Source of the DNA: Flavobacteriales bacterium
GTDB lineage: Bacteria > Bacteroidota > Bacteroidia > Flavobacteriales_D > Sanyastnellaceae
Direction: 5' to 3'
Length of the DNA stretch: 22,052 nt
NCBI GenBank assembly: GCA_027488055.1
Contig: JAIYCK010000052.1
Coordinates: 1 to 22,052 of the forward strand
Positions within the stretch are counted from its first letter, which is position 1. Every line of letters begins with the position of its first letter. A program made the translations under genes and the position numbers. Positions 1 to 7,931 of this stretch are shown here, in pieces. The notes below the pieces were generated by a model. The model worked only from the letters and a program-made list of their open reading frames with translations. It was not told the DNA's origin and searched no databases.

Positions 1-875
1 GAAAAAACCAAATAGCTACCGACGATGATAATGGCATAAATACTAGGTATCATCAGAATTCGAATGATGGGATTTTGGATGCCTTTGATGCGATGAAACA
101 GCAGCCAAACCAATGAGCTAGGGATGAGTATCAAAAGAATGTAGGCTTTGATACTCAAGATGAAATAGGCAGCCACGAGCAATAGTATTACGTTGATCGT
201 CCTGATACCAATGCGGTTGGCAATGCGATGCGTAAAAACAATAAAATAGCACGTGGCGGCAAGGGTAAAGCTGTCCTTGAGGATTCCGCTGCCCCAGAAT
301 ACAACAGAAGGCATAAAGAGAATAGCCCATGCCAATATTCGATATTGCTGCGGAAAATAAAAAAGGAAAACACGGTACAAATACCACAGTGCGCCAAATG
401 TGAAAATGGAGATGAAGGCTGTGGCAATGAAATAACTATGCCCAGCTAGTAATAAGAATGGGATGAGTATTTTGATCACAAAACGAGTAGAGCTCTCTCC
501 AAACATGTACATCATTGGTTCACCTGTTTCTGAAGTGAAATAGCTTTTCATTTCCTGCGTGCCATCACCCCAAAGCACAGTTAGGAAAGCGTTGAAATCA
601 GTCTGAAATAGCTTACAAAACGCCAATGAGCATTCGTAAAAACTGGTGGTGTCTCCTTGTTGATAGTAAAACACATAGATACAAGCGAACATGAATCCGC
701 CAATTATTTTCGCGAACAAACCAGGCATGAAATACTGCATTTCAGGCTGCTTCGCAGCGGTATTTTTTACCTTATTGCGCGCTAACAAATACGTAACAAA
801 TAAGACAAATACAAATGCAGGATACTCCCACATTTCAATTGGAATTTTTCCATATGTATAAGTGTGTACGTTCAA
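1..875 (-). CDS. Multi-spanning membrane protein, polysaccharide-polymerase-like, 3' end off the left edge
   Basis: Reading the minus strand gives one uninterrupted frame of about 290 codons that runs off base 1, so the C-terminus is missing. It is strongly hydrophobic with several predicted membrane segments. Recognisable stretches include IPIEMWEYPAFVF before the first helix, GLFAKIIGGFMFACIYVFYY with QQGDTTSFY after the second, and MPSVVFWGSGILKDSF in a later loop. I recall uncharacterised Bacteroidota membrane proteins of this style in polysaccharide loci. An EpsG/Wzy-type polymerase role is inference from topology and context only. The start is uncertain. The frame is closed by a TAG at 888-890, the first candidate is TTG at 873-875, and the first ATG is at 831-833. 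I chose the TTG because the IPIEMWEY stretch before the ATG looks coding. The gene points away from the NeuB-like gene at 1052. Confidence in a real gene is high, in the function low. Confidence 0.72.
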   Translation of the reverse strand, partial: MNVHTYTYGKIPIEMWEYPAFVFVLFVTYLLARNKVKNTAAKQPEMQYFMPGLFAKIIGGFMFACIYVFYYQQGDTTSFYECSLAFCKLFQTDFNAFLTVLWGDGTQEMKSYFTSETGEPMMYMFGESSTRFVIKILIPFLLLAGHSYFIATAFISIFTFGALWYLYRVFLFYFPQQYRILAWAILFMPSVVFWGSGILKDSFTLAATCYFIVFTHRIANRIGIRTINVILLLVAAYFILSIKAYILLILIPSSLVWLLFHRIKGIQNPIIRILMIPSIYAIIIVGSYLVF

Positions 876-887
876 AGAATATAGCGC

Positions 888-1028
888 CTATGTAAAGCAA
901 AGGTAATCCATCTGCTCTTCGTCCAATTGCTTGAGGTAGGATGACAGAAATGGGTCATATTTCTTTATCTTGCGCCCTGCTTTGTGCGGCAATCGTTTGC
1001 TCGCTGAAGGCCAAACCCAAATAAGAAA
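888..1028 (-). pseudogene. Possible remnant of the 3' end of a lost gene
   Basis: A 46-codon minus-strand frame lies just upstream of the leftward membrane-protein gene and ends 12 bases before that gene's TTG. It has no ATG and is closed upstream by a TAA at 1029-1031. The translation is hydrophilic and protein-like, for example KRLPHKAGRKIKKYDPFLSS followed by YLKQLDEEQMDYLCFT. It resembles the C-terminal tail of a soluble enzyme that once preceded the membrane gene in the same direction. The inference is that recombination placed the rightward cluster at about base 1030-1050 and truncated the old neighbour. The alternative is chance open frame in spacer DNA; 46 codons is short. Confidence 0.22.
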
Positions 1029-1051
1029 TTAGCTATTTAATCCAAATTCAT

Positions 1052-1753
1052 ATGTTTATTATTTCCGAAATTTTTCCTCAACACGGCGGCAGCTTAGAGG
1101 TTGCAGAACAAATGATCCTTCAAAGCAAAATGGGCGGCGCCGATGCGGTGAAAGTCCAATTGTATACAGCTACACAATTCGGAGCAGAAAGAGGATATTT
1201 GGAGCTTAATAAAGATGGACTAAAGAGATTGCGCGACTATGCAGATAAAGTGGGCATCAAATTGTTTGGCACGCCATTTACAATGGATCGCCTGGATTGG
1301 TGCTTGGAATTGGATTTGCCTTACCTCAAAGTAGCGGCTCGCATGCACAAAGAATTTCCAGAGTTGACGGCAGCCATCATGAGCCACAATAAGCCCACTT
1401 TTGTGAGTATTCCATCGGATACAAATCCGGATGAAATCATCAAGCATGATCACGCGATTTATCTCTACTGTGTTGTAAAGTATCCAACACGGGTGGATGA
1501 GTTCCAAATGCCCGATTTTCAAAATAGCATCTTCCACGGCATCAGTGATCATACGCTCGGCAATGCAGGTGCTCTCTATGCTTCAGCGCATGGTGCAAAA
1601 TATTTGGAGAAGCATTTCACCTTGCGCAAGTCATTCCAATATGAGACAGAAAAAGCTCACTTGGGCAGCATGGACATGCAAGATCTAATTGAAATTAAGA
1701 ACACGGCCTTTGAGTTTGAGCGCATCCGTAAGGTGTTAGGCCATGATAAGTGA
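1052..1753 (+). CDS. Compact NeuB-type (N-acetylneuraminate synthase family) aldolase, no SAF domain
   Basis: NeuB-family enzymes condense phosphoenolpyruvate with an N-acyl amino-sugar to make sialic or other nonulosonic acids in the cytoplasm. This 233-residue protein keeps the family landmarks: ISEIFPQHGG at 4-13, GGADAVKVQLY at 28-38, LFGTPF at 71-76, the LPYLKVAARM strand with Lys93, GISDHTLG at 163-170 and EKHFTL at 186-191. Typical NeuB proteins have about 330-350 residues, with a C-terminal SAF (antifreeze-like) domain that contributes to the active site of the dimer. Here the chain stops after the barrel, so that domain is absent. The usual ASGE after the central lysine is replaced by AARM. 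It overlaps the next gene by 11 bases. No neuA (CMP-sugar activation) or neuC (epimerase) homologue is in the window. Family assignment is firm; the exact product is unknown. Confidence 0.85.
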   Translation: MFIISEIFPQHGGSLEVAEQMILQSKMGGADAVKVQLYTATQFGAERGYLELNKDGLKRLRDYADKVGIKLFGTPFTMDRLDWCLELDLPYLKVAARMHKEFPELTAAIMSHNKPTFVSIPSDTNPDEIIKHDHAIYLYCVVKYPTRVDEFQMPDFQNSIFHGISDHTLGNAGALYASAHGAKYLEKHFTLRKSFQYETEKAHLGSMDMQDLIEIKNTAFEFERIRKVLGHDK

Positions 1754-3080
1754 TCTCAAGCATACTATTCATAACTACTACAAGGCACGCAAAGCCTGGC
1801 GAAGGGCTGATATTAACGATGACTTGTATTTGGTAGCCTTGTGTTTTTTCGAAAACATGAGTTACCGATTATTTGAAGACGACAAGAACGACCGCTTGAT
1901 CGGACTGCGTATGGCTTTTCGTTTGTTCAAGCGACTTGGGAAAGGCTCCGATGCGGGTGTTGTGCGAAAGGACGACAGTTCCAAATCCCTAATCGTTGGT
2001 GGCAACATGAAGCCAGCCGAAGAAATCATTCGCTATGTAGCCGGTAACAGCGATGACGCCATCCACACCTATTTGGGCAAGGATTTCATATCGGTTACTC
2101 CAAGCATGAAATGGAAAATCATGTGGGTGATGTTGCCTTTCATGCTGCGTCAATCGATCGCCTGCTTATACAAGCCCAATCGGATCAATTTGGCTTTGGC
2201 TACGCATGAGCTATTTGAAATAGCTTATATCATTTGGTACATGAAAAGTCATGGTTTAGACACTTTGTATGATTGGATACCGTATGAGAAGGACAGTAAT
2301 TTTTTGTCTTTTACAGCCATGGAAAGGGGAATTGTAGTGACGAAAATTCCATCCTCAGGACCTTTGGTGACCCACAATCGATTCATGTTGGCTCAGCGTG
2401 TGGCACTTAGTACACCGTACCATTTGGATGAGGTGCAGAAGTTCAAGGAGACCATTCGCGTGCAGCAGTGTTTGATGTGGCCACCAGCCAGTGCCATGGA
2501 TTTCGTGGACTATTACAAGGATAAGCCAATACAAGAGGCTAAAACGATCGGCTTTTTTAGCCATGCCTCATGGATTCGCAAAGCACAAGGTCATGCAGAG
2601 CATGGACGCAATGTGGCAAAAGCAGAAGAAATTATTTTGGGTTATCTACACAGATTCACGAAGGATAATCCAGAATATAAGATCGTCATTTTTCCGCATC
2701 CTCGTGAAAAAAGACCAGATATAGTGGAACGCACGAAGGCTTTCTATAGACTGTGCCTTGGGGATGCTACTTTCGAAATGCTCTCCAACGAGGAGCCTAC
2801 CATTGCCAATTTCCACAGAGCGTCCATTGGTATCGGTGCTTTTAGTTCCATATTCTATGACCGCATGTATTGTGGGTTCAAGGTGTTGATAGGCAACATC
2901 GGCTTCTCAGATTTTCCAATGAGAGGAGCAAGTCTGAACAATGTGTGCTTCGAATCCTATGAGGAAATGGTGCAATTGATTCGCGAAAATGAGTTGCTCT
3001 CAGAAAGAGATTTTTTTGACAAACATGATATGAGCGGTTATACGCGTTGGGATCGTCCTCAAATCATCAATAACAACTAA
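1743..3080 (+). CDS. Uncharacterised GT-B-like protein with an HP motif, possible nonulosonic acid transferase
   Basis: A 445-residue soluble protein whose ATG lies inside the end of the NeuB-like gene (11-base overlap, different frame). I do not recognise a named family with certainty. The C-terminal third carries IFPHPREKRP with His319-Pro320, then a glycine-rich IGIGAFSSIFYDRM with Ser368-Ser369. That resembles the HP motif and following serine element of bacterial sialyltransferases and capsule transferases of GT-B fold. The separate acidic D/E-D/E-G motif of those enzymes is not evident. A middle segment, WIPYEKDSNFLSF followed by VVTKIPSSGPLVTHN, looks structurally important. The N-terminal part (about 1-190) contains a hydrophobic patch near 120-145 but no clear signal peptide. 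The tight coupling to a NeuB homologue suggests it transfers the nonulosonic acid. This is inference; a sugar-modifying or assembly role remains possible. Confidence 0.8.
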   Translation: MISDLKHTIHNYYKARKAWRRADINDDLYLVALCFFENMSYRLFEDDKNDRLIGLRMAFRLFKRLGKGSDAGVVRKDDSSKSLIVGGNMKPAEEIIRYVAGNSDDAIHTYLGKDFISVTPSMKWKIMWVMLPFMLRQSIACLYKPNRINLALATHELFEIAYIIWYMKSHGLDTLYDWIPYEKDSNFLSFTAMERGIVVTKIPSSGPLVTHNRFMLAQRVALSTPYHLDEVQKFKETIRVQQCLMWPPASAMDFVDYYKDKPIQEAKTIGFFSHASWIRKAQGHAEHGRNVAKAEEIILGYLHRFTKDNPEYKIVIFPHPREKRPDIVERTKAFYRLCLGDATFEMLSNEEPTIANFHRASIGIGAFSSIFYDRMYCGFKVLIGNIGFSDFPMRGASLNNVCFESYEEMVQLIRENELLSERDFFDKHDMSGYTRWDRPQIINNN

Positions 3081-3081
3081 C

Positions 3082-4311
3082 ATGAATGTCCTCATTGTCA
3101 ACTTCGATTTTCCTCCAAACGATGGAATTGGGGGTCGTCGTTGGGCTAAGTTGGCCAAGGCATTGGCTGCTCAAGGACATGGAGTGTGGGTCATCAAAGC
3201 GGATCCATTGCCAGGTAAGGCGCAAAGTCCGTGGACCAGTGATGTGCAACATCCGAATATTCACATTCAAAGTGTAGCTCGAGCGTATCCTTTGGTCATG
3301 CAGCAACCTGTTAAAAATGTCTGGGACAAATTGGCTTACCGATGGGCCAAAATGCAATTGGAGCGCTCATTCAAAGGCACCATTTACGACATTTCATTGG
3401 GCTGGTCAAGGTCCATGATGCAGGCATTGGAAGCTACCTGCAAAAGGAATAACATACATTGGATACTGGCCACTGGGGCACCGTGGAATATGTTGTATGA
3501 TCTGGCAAACAAGGTCTCAACAGATGAGAACCTGAAACTATTGGTAGATTTCCGAGATCCGTGGATCAATGCGCGCAATTATGGTATGGCCAACCTGTCG
3601 AGCCAAAGACTCGCTTGGGAGAAGCACAAACAATTGAAGGTGTTGAACGAAGCTTCGGTAGTTGTTTCTCCTTACCCGCACCTCACTGCTGCATTGCGCG
3701 CATTTGCTCCAGAATCCAAAGCTAACTTTGAGGTGCTTACTCATTTTTACGATAAAGATGATCTGCCTTTTTCCAAACCGAATGAACATTCGGACGAAAT
3801 TCGAATTGTATATGGCGGCGAAATGTATGTGGAATGTGAACCTCAATTGCAATGGCTGAGCAAGATGCTCACAAGGCTCCGTTCAGAATGTTCCGAGGTT
3901 TATCAGCGCCTGCGATTTGATTTTTATTCTCCAGCCGATAGAAGTGAGCTTTTTTCAGAGCATCCCGGCGTTCGTTTCCATGCGCCAATTGGGAAAAAAA
4001 TATTTTTGGAGTTTCAACAAGCAGATGGCCTTTTATTGCTACTCACAGAAGCCAAGCGCGACGATCTGACCACCAAGTTTTTTGAATATTTACCTTTTCA
4101 TAAACCACTTCTCGCAATGGGTTCGAATGGCGCAGTATCCGATTTTGTCAACACGCATACATTGGGCCATCGGTGGTCGGAGGAATTGACAATCGTTCAA
4201 TGGTCTGAGCAATTGAACCAGTTAAAATCGTATGTGAGAAAGGACGATTTGCATCTGGAGAATTATGAGTTGGAGCAAGTGGCCTTACAATTAACGGCAA
4301 TGATTCAATGA
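3082..4311 (+). CDS. GT-B glycosyltransferase (GT4-like)
   Basis: A 409-residue cytoplasmic glycosyltransferase starting one base after the previous stop. The N-terminus, MNVLIVNFDFPPNDGIGGRR, is the usual first beta strand and acceptor-side glycine loop of GT4-type enzymes. A DFRDPW motif at 156-161 is typical of a Bacteroidota subgroup of these proteins. The C-terminal donor-binding half has TKFFEYLPFHKPLLAMG with Glu335, matching the K-x-F-E-Y element that contacts the nucleotide-sugar. The full EX7E spacing is not present; the first glutamate is missing, as in several members of the group. The last four bases are shared with the next start (ATGA). The donor and acceptor sugars cannot be predicted. 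Confidence 0.9.
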   Translation: MNVLIVNFDFPPNDGIGGRRWAKLAKALAAQGHGVWVIKADPLPGKAQSPWTSDVQHPNIHIQSVARAYPLVMQQPVKNVWDKLAYRWAKMQLERSFKGTIYDISLGWSRSMMQALEATCKRNNIHWILATGAPWNMLYDLANKVSTDENLKLLVDFRDPWINARNYGMANLSSQRLAWEKHKQLKVLNEASVVVSPYPHLTAALRAFAPESKANFEVLTHFYDKDDLPFSKPNEHSDEIRIVYGGEMYVECEPQLQWLSKMLTRLRSECSEVYQRLRFDFYSPADRSELFSEHPGVRFHAPIGKKIFLEFQQADGLLLLLTEAKRDDLTTKFFEYLPFHKPLLAMGSNGAVSDFVNTHTLGHRWSEELTIVQWSEQLNQLKSYVRKDDLHLENYELEQVALQLTAMIQ

Positions 4312-5489
4312 AAATCATATACTACAGCGCACATCCCAATATCAATATGGCTGCCCCGAGCGGCCCTGGGACCCATATACGCGAAGTGGTCAATGCCTTG
4401 CGCGCAAAGGAGTGTGAGGTAATTACACTCATTGCTGGTGGTGAAACACTGGCGCAACAACATGGCCAAATTGTATATGCCAAACGAACTTGGAAGCGTT
4501 GGATACCCTCTTGGGTGTGGCAAACACTCAAGGATTTTAAGTTAATGTCCAAGGACCGTGAAATGGGCCAGCAATTGCGCGAACTCATTGCCGCCCACAA
4601 GCCAGATGCCGTCTATGAACGCGCAGCTTATCTCATGGAAAGTGGATCGAAAATTTGCCGATCCATGGGTGTTCGACATTTAGTCGAGTTGAACGCACCA
4701 TACCCCGAAGAAAAGGTCCAAATGGAGGGCAGGAGTTTATTCATTCGTCGATCTCAGAGGGTAGAGAAGCAATTGGTGTTGAATGCGCATGCGGTGTTCA
4801 CCGTTTCTTCCGCGATGAAATCGTATTTGGAAAAGGGTGTAGGCAAGGATTTATCCAATATAGTGGTGGTGCCCAACGCGGTCAACGTGGAATGGATCAA
4901 TTCCAAAAGCGATCAAGCAATGGCTGTGCGCGATGAACTGCAAATCGATAAACAGAGCTTGGTGATTGGTTTTGTAGGTTCTATTTTTCCATATCATGGA
5001 GTAGATCGAATGATACAAGCAGCGGCAGAACTGAAAAAGAGTGGTAACCATCGGTTCACAATGTGTGTGGTTGGCGGCGGTGAAATTTTACCCGCACTGA
5101 AGAAAATGGCAGTGGAAATGGGCGTAGCGGATGCTTTTGTGTTTACAGGCAATGTGCCACATCAGAAGGTTCAGAGTTTGATTCATATGATGGATGTATG
5201 TGTGATGCCAAGAAGCAATTGGTATGGCTCGCCCGTAAAAATATTTGAATACGGAGCATTGGGGAAATGCATCGTAGGCCCCAATGTTGTTCCAGTCCGA
5301 GATGTCATGACCCACGAAGTTGATGGATTGCTGATCGAGGATACCCCAGACGCACTATCCAATGCACTTTTATATTTAGTTGAAAAACCAGAGAAGAAAC
5401 AAAAGATGGCTTTGCATTTTCAGCAAAAGGTACATCAACAATACACTTGGGAACGAGTAGCGTCCACCATAATGGAAACAATACAATGA
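4308..5489 (+). CDS. Glycosyltransferase family 4
   Basis: A 393-residue retaining GT-B glycosyltransferase. The N-terminal acceptor domain begins MKIIYYSAHPNINMAAPSGP with the G-P-G-T-H loop expected at the cleft. The C-terminal Rossmann domain opens at about residue 226 (VIGFVGSIFPYHGVDRMIQA). It carries the donor-site segment GSPVKIFEYGALGKCIVGPN with Lys311 and Glu314. The first glutamate of the EX7E pair is replaced by Tyr306, a known variation in the PxKxFEY subgroup. It shares ATGA four-base overlaps at both ends, so translation is probably coupled with both neighbours. It adds one sugar to the lipid-linked repeat unit by inference from context; the sugar is unknown. Confidence 0.92.
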   Translation: MKIIYYSAHPNINMAAPSGPGTHIREVVNALRAKECEVITLIAGGETLAQQHGQIVYAKRTWKRWIPSWVWQTLKDFKLMSKDREMGQQLRELIAAHKPDAVYERAAYLMESGSKICRSMGVRHLVELNAPYPEEKVQMEGRSLFIRRSQRVEKQLVLNAHAVFTVSSAMKSYLEKGVGKDLSNIVVVPNAVNVEWINSKSDQAMAVRDELQIDKQSLVIGFVGSIFPYHGVDRMIQAAAELKKSGNHRFTMCVVGGGEILPALKKMAVEMGVADAFVFTGNVPHQKVQSLIHMMDVCVMPRSNWYGSPVKIFEYGALGKCIVGPNVVPVRDVMTHEVDGLLIEDTPDALSNALLYLVEKPEKKQKMALHFQQKVHQQYTWERVASTIMETIQ

Positions 5490-6646
5490 AAATATTATTG
5501 ATTACAGATGGCATCGCTCCTTTTGTAGTGGGGGGAATGCAAAAACACAGTGCCAATTTGGTCAGAGAATTGGTTCAGTTGGGGCACCACGTCACTTTAT
5601 TGCACTGTGTGCCGCACGGTGTGACGCTTCCCAATCGGGCCAGTGTGATCGAGTCGATGGCCTTGGATCCAAACAGCACACTCAAGACCATTTGTATCGC
5701 ATTTCCAAAAGCAGGATTGTTTCCTGGTCATTATCTCAAAGAATCATATGTGTACAGCAAATATTGTTTCGATGCGGTGAAAGCTGACTTGACTTCATTT
5801 GATTTCATATACGCCAAAGGCTTTACAGCTTGGTATTTTCTTTTTCAGAAGTCAAAGGGTACGCAAATTCCACCTATTGGTGTCAAGTTTCATGGCTATG
5901 AGATGTTCCAGAAACCCCTCAATTGGCGTATGCGCCTGCAGCATTGGCTGCTCAAGAGTCCCGTGATTTGGAACAATCGTCAAGCAGATTTTGTATTTTC
6001 CTACGGTGGCAAAATCACTTCTTTGATAGAAGGAATAGGGGTCTCATCCAGCCGAATTATCAGCATCCCTACGGGCATTGATCCCTCTTGGATTGTCGAT
6101 ACATTCAAGGCGAGTGCAGCTGAAAAGCGCACCATATTGTTTGTGGGCAGATACGAAAGACGCAAAGGCATTGAAGAGTTACACGCAGTAATACCAGGAC
6201 TTTTGCAGAATCCGAAGGTCCATTTTGAACTCATTGGCCCCATTCCTCACAGCAAACGTTTGAAGCACGATCGTGTGACCTATCATGGGCAACTCACCAA
6301 TGCAGCAGAGATCAAAGCAGTGATGGACCAGTGCCAAATTTTGGTAACCCCCTCACATTCGGAAGGAATGCCCAATGTCATCATGGAGGGTATGTCCCGT
6401 GGTTTGGCTGTTGTGGCCACCGATGTTGGCGCAGTAGCCGCAGTGGTTGATGCGAGCAATGGTGTTTTGATTTCCGAAATTAATCAAGAGGCATTGGATA
6501 AGGCATTGAATCAAATCATCAATGTGTCAGAGACCGAGCTAGATGATTTGAGGCGAAGATCATTGTCCAAAGTGAATGAATTCGTTTGGAGCAAAATTGG
6601 TCAAGTGGTTGCCAAGGAAATAGGCGAAAGAGTAGGCGCTCAATGA
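5486..6646 (+). CDS. Glycosyltransferase family 4
   Basis: A 386-residue GT4 enzyme. The frame is open 13 codons further upstream, but the ATG at 5486 gives the standard N-terminus MKILLITDGIAPFVVGGMQK and makes an ATGA overlap with the preceding gene, so I use it. The GGMQKH loop is the acceptor-side glycine motif. The C-terminal domain starts near RTILFVGRYERRKGIEELH and has a complete EX7E motif, SEGMPNVIMEGMSRG, with Glu293 and Glu301. A cytoplasmic-face role in repeat-unit assembly is expected. It is followed by a 34-base gap, the largest inside this first run of co-directional genes. Confidence 0.93.
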   Translation: MKILLITDGIAPFVVGGMQKHSANLVRELVQLGHHVTLLHCVPHGVTLPNRASVIESMALDPNSTLKTICIAFPKAGLFPGHYLKESYVYSKYCFDAVKADLTSFDFIYAKGFTAWYFLFQKSKGTQIPPIGVKFHGYEMFQKPLNWRMRLQHWLLKSPVIWNNRQADFVFSYGGKITSLIEGIGVSSSRIISIPTGIDPSWIVDTFKASAAEKRTILFVGRYERRKGIEELHAVIPGLLQNPKVHFELIGPIPHSKRLKHDRVTYHGQLTNAAEIKAVMDQCQILVTPSHSEGMPNVIMEGMSRGLAVVATDVGAVAAVVDASNGVLISEINQEALDKALNQIINVSETELDDLRRRSLSKVNEFVWSKIGQVVAKEIGERVGAQ

Positions 6647-6680
6647 TGTAAATTCGCATCCGCACAACCAAGCATTTGTT

Positions 6681-7931
6681 TTGACCAAAACCAATCATAC
6701 TGTCTTTTTTCCAGGCCTCAATAGCCTGCGCTTTTTCGCAGCCTTTGCGGTTTTGCTTACACACGTAGAGTTTACCAAAAAGCTATTGGGACATGGCGAG
6801 GGCCTGTGGGTTGACTTTCACCAGCGTGGCGCTGTGACAGCTTTCCATGCGTGCCTGCAAGGTAAAATGTCATGGATAGCACCTCTATTGACTATGCTGG
6901 GCGAATTGGGAGTGGTGTTTTTTTTCGTCCTAAGTGGTTTCTTGATTACCTATCTCTTGCTTAAAGAGCGTGATGTAAAAGGCAAAATCAGTGTAGGCAA
7001 ATTTTATGCGCGTCGTTTGTTACGCATCTGGCCCTTGTATCTTCTAGTAGTTGTGTTGGGCTTTTTTGTGTTACCACGGCTTGAGGCTTTCGAGATATTC
7101 CAGCAGCAGCGCTACCTCTGGTATGGTTTCTGGGCTCAGTTTGTGCTGTATGTAGCGATGCTTCCCAACCTGTCTTTTGCGCATTTCAATATCGCCATTC
7201 CCAATATCGGGCAAGCGTGGAGCATTGGTGTAGAAGAGCAATTTTATTTGATATGGCCGTGGTTGGTGAGTTGGTTCAAAAATGTAGGAAGCATGGTTGT
7301 GTTTTTTGTGGCCTGCTTAATTGGTCTCAAAGTCATCGTGAGTGTATGTCCTGACGGGATCTTCGAATGGCTTCCTACGGTCAAAAGATTTTTGGGAATG
7401 ACCAAAATGGAATGCATGGCCATTGGAGCTTACGGTGCTTTTGCGGTATATCATCAGCGACAGCGATTCATGGACTTGATCTATCGTCCTTGGGTGCAAA
7501 TTGCAGCGGTAGCGGCCATTGTGCCCATTGTGTATTTCACTCCGATTGCATTGATGCCTTTGATGCATCTCTATGTGAGTGTCGTATTTCTGATCATAAT
7601 TCTCAATGTGGCCACCAATCCAAACTCAATACTCAAGCTGCGCTTCCAATGGCTGGATTTTCTTGGGCGTATTTCCTACGGGATCTACATGTACCACATG
7701 ATGATCATTACGCTCGTCATCTATTTGGTAAAAGGAAGGATCAAAGGATTTGAGCAGCTGACTGCTTGGGAGAATATTTTGGTTTACACGATATCCACTG
7801 GACTCACTATCTTAGTGGCTTCATTGAGCTACAGGTATTTTGAAACACCTTGGATGAAAATGAAAGATCGCTTCACTACCATTGTGAGCGGTGAGGCAGC
7901 ACGCAACAACAAAGGCAACAATCATGTTTAA
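6681..7931 (+). CDS. Acyltransferase family 3 (OafA/YrhL-like) membrane protein, TTG start
   Basis: A 416-residue integral membrane O-acyltransferase. It opens with the family signature FFPGLNSLRFFAAFAVLLTH, where His28 is the conserved catalytic-type histidine. ELGVVFFFVLSGFLITYLLL at 75-94, the RRLLRIWPLYLLVV segment near 111-124 and AWSIGVEEQFYLIWPW at 179-194 follow in the usual order, with about ten membrane segments. Such proteins transfer acetyl or other acyl groups onto sugars of surface glycans. The first possible start is TTG at 6681. No ATG or GTG lies in frame between the previous gene and the conserved N-terminal motif, so the start is non-canonical. The 3' end overlaps the next gene by 8 bases. 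The extracytoplasmic stretch around 31-70 is longer than in minimal family members. Confidence 0.9.
   Translation: MTKTNHTVFFPGLNSLRFFAAFAVLLTHVEFTKKLLGHGEGLWVDFHQRGAVTAFHACLQGKMSWIAPLLTMLGELGVVFFFVLSGFLITYLLLKERDVKGKISVGKFYARRLLRIWPLYLLVVVLGFFVLPRLEAFEIFQQQRYLWYGFWAQFVLYVAMLPNLSFAHFNIAIPNIGQAWSIGVEEQFYLIWPWLVSWFKNVGSMVVFFVACLIGLKVIVSVCPDGIFEWLPTVKRFLGMTKMECMAIGAYGAFAVYHQRQRFMDLIYRPWVQIAAVAAIVPIVYFTPIALMPLMHLYVSVVFLIIILNVATNPNSILKLRFQWLDFLGRISYGIYMYHMMIITLVIYLVKGRIKGFEQLTAWENILVYTISTGLTILVASLSYRYFETPWMKMKDRFTTIVSGEAARNNKGNNHV

Noticed and set aside
941..1024. A 27-codon plus-strand frame starting ATG with a short hydrophobic core, just before the NeuB-like gene
   Set aside because: Too short, no leader or promoter evidence, and it overlaps the minus-strand frame that looks more protein-like.
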